Below are positions 6,865-7,764 of a stretch of DNA of 7,764 bases, one piece after another; position 1 is the first letter of the stretch; every line of letters starts with the position of its first letter. The notes below the pieces were generated by a model that had not been told where the DNA came from, did no database searches, and was given only the letters and a program-made list of their open reading frames with translations. This DNA comes from Paracoccaceae bacterium (GTDB taxonomy: Bacteria; Pseudomonadota; Alphaproteobacteria; Rhodobacterales; Rhodobacteraceae). The position numbers and the translations under genes were made by a program. The DNA lies in the NCBI GenBank assembly GCA_027080755.1, contig JALWQC010000117.1, forward strand, positions 1-7,764, read 5' to 3'.

Positions 6865-7605
6865 ATGTTCAAACCCCTTTCATGGCAGACGACCGGCTGG
6901 ATCCTGGCGTTGCTGACAGTGGCCGTTTCCGCCCTGTTCATGCTGTTTCCACAGCTGGATATTGCCACCTCGGCGCTGTTTTTCGATCCGTTGCGCGGGT
7001 TTGATGCCGCCTATCCCGAAACTTTCCACATCATACGGATGACCCTGTATTACGGCGTGGTGCTGGTCGGGCTGGCCAGTCTGGCGCTGTTTTTGCGCAG
7101 TTTGGCCATCGGGGCGCGCCGGCGGGTGCCGCTGCGGGTCTGGGGGTTTGTTGTCACGACCTTTCTGGCAGGGCCGCTGATCCTGACCAACAGCATCCTG
7201 AAATCCTTCTGGGGGCGGGCGCGGCCGCTGCAAATAGAGGCCTTTGGCGGTTCACGCCATTTCAGCCTGCCCTGGGTGATCTCGGATCAATGCGATCTGA
7301 ACTGTTCCTTCGTTTCCGGCGAGGGGAGCGCCCTTGCCGCGGTTATTCTGGTGGCGGCGATTCTGGTCTGGCCCAATGCGCGGGGGCTGTGGCGCGGGGT
7401 GCTGGCCTTTGTGCTGCTGCCGCTCGGGGTGTTCGGCATTGCCCTGCGGGTCATCGTCGGCGCGCATTTCCTGAGCGATTCGCTGCTGGCGGTGCTGCTG
7501 ATGGCGCTGGTGACATGGGCATTTTACGGGCTGTTTGACATGCGCCACTATCGCCACGATCTGACGTGGACCAACCTGCGCAAGGATTTGTCAAAGCAGG
7601 GCTGA
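6865..7605 (+). CDS. PAP2-family membrane phosphatase, LpxF-like
   Basis: The 246-residue protein should be an integral inner-membrane phosphatase acting on a lipid phosphate or isoprenoid pyrophosphate on the periplasmic side. Hydrophobic segments lie at about 11-29, 60-80, 92-112, 153-170, 177-196 and 203-222. Three PAP2 signature motifs can be placed: K113-x6-R120-P121; SFVSGE at 148-153, where PSGH is usual; and R195-x5-H201-x3-D205, in which H201 is the nucleophile. The glutamate at 153 replaces the usual histidine. Two cysteines (C143, C147) just before the second motif may form a disulfide outside the membrane. The stretch from FGG to NCSFVSGE recalls lipid A 4'-phosphatase LpxF-like proteins, but undecaprenyl pyrophosphate or phosphatidylglycerophosphate are also possible substrates. 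The ATG at 6865 has GAGG six bases upstream. The tail is basic and cytoplasmic. Confidence 0.9.
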   Translation: MFKPLSWQTTGWILALLTVAVSALFMLFPQLDIATSALFFDPLRGFDAAYPETFHIIRMTLYYGVVLVGLASLALFLRSLAIGARRRVPLRVWGFVVTTFLAGPLILTNSILKSFWGRARPLQIEAFGGSRHFSLPWVISDQCDLNCSFVSGEGSALAAVILVAAILVWPNARGLWRGVLAFVLLPLGVFGIALRVIVGAHFLSDSLLAVLLMALVTWAFYGLFDMRHYRHDLTWTNLRKDLSKQG

Positions 7606-7764
7606 GACAAAGGCCCGGTCGCCGGCGCTGCCAAGGCACTGCGCGGCCGTCTGCGGGGGCATCAGCACGGCAGTGTGGTGGGGTTCGTGCGGGGGGGATT
7701 TGCACAGAACGGCGCGGCACACATAGATATGGCAGATTTTCTGCGCCTGCAGGTCGCCTTCCGG
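7591..7764 (-). CDS. C-terminal fragment of an unrecognised gene
   Basis: The minus strand is open from the right edge to a TGA at 7593-7591, giving 57 residues of a protein whose start lies outside the window. It holds four cysteines (three in ICHIYVCRAVLC, one in AAQCLGS) and a His/Pro-rich middle (PPHEPHHT). About four fifths of its codons end in G or C, slightly more than in the opposite frame, and this frame ends close to the end of the convergent PAP2 gene, with 15 bp of overlap. Both points favour it as the real gene. I do not recognise the family. The plus strand is also open over this stretch, so the call is moderate. Confidence 0.5.
   Translation of the reverse strand, partial: PEGDLQAQKICHIYVCRAVLCKSPPHEPHHTAVLMPPQTAAQCLGSAGDRAFVSALL

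Noticed and set aside
1..7764. Mobile element, CRISPR array, tRNA, toxin-antitoxin or defence island
   Set aside because: I saw no direct or terminal repeats, integrase or transposase motifs, regularly spaced repeats, tRNA-like arms or defence domains. Composition is even across the window. The CPBP protease alone is not evidence of a defence or immunity cassette.

Overview
The window looks like ordinary chromosomal DNA from an alphaproteobacterium, most likely the Rhodobacteraceae/Roseobacter group. It is GC-rich, its codons end mostly in G or C, and its AccD and IlvD read like those of that group. The family also fits the two lineage-type hypothetical proteins after ilvD and the LpxF-like PAP2 phosphatase. 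I see no rRNA, tRNA, CRISPR array, insertion sequence, phage or plasmid gene, and no sign of recent transfer.

Layout: (1) Positions 1-867, minus strand: accD, the beta subunit of acetyl-CoA carboxylase carboxyltransferase, running off the left edge without its C-terminal tail. (2) 934-1845, minus strand: a CPBP/Rce1-type intramembrane protease, 66 bp upstream of accD and possibly co-transcribed with it. (3) 1846-1968: a divergent promoter region. (4) 1969-4966, plus strand: a tightly packed group of ilvD (dihydroxy-acid dehydratase), a lipoprotein of unknown function whose start overlaps the ilvD end, and a 203-residue protein of unknown function 3 bp later. (5) 5035-6219, plus strand: a periplasmic MltB-like lytic transglycosylase with a C-terminal peptidoglycan-binding domain. 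(6) 6230-6760, minus strand: a DUF2799-like lipoprotein converging on the transglycosylase. (7) 6865-7605, plus strand: a PAP2 membrane phosphatase. (8) 7591-7764, minus strand: the C-terminal end of an unrecognised gene.

The genes fall into two themes. AccD (first step of fatty acid synthesis) and IlvD (valine, leucine, isoleucine, and precursor for pantothenate) are central biosynthetic enzymes of the cytoplasm. Most of the others concern the cell envelope: a membrane protease, two lipoproteins, a peptidoglycan-cleaving enzyme and a lipid or isoprenoid phosphatase. This may be simple proximity rather than a pathway.

I found no convincing new system. The points most worth a second look are a glutamate in place of the usual histidine in the PAP2 phosphatase, a run of ten G in the transglycosylase gene, and the translationally coupled pair of uncharacterised genes behind ilvD.
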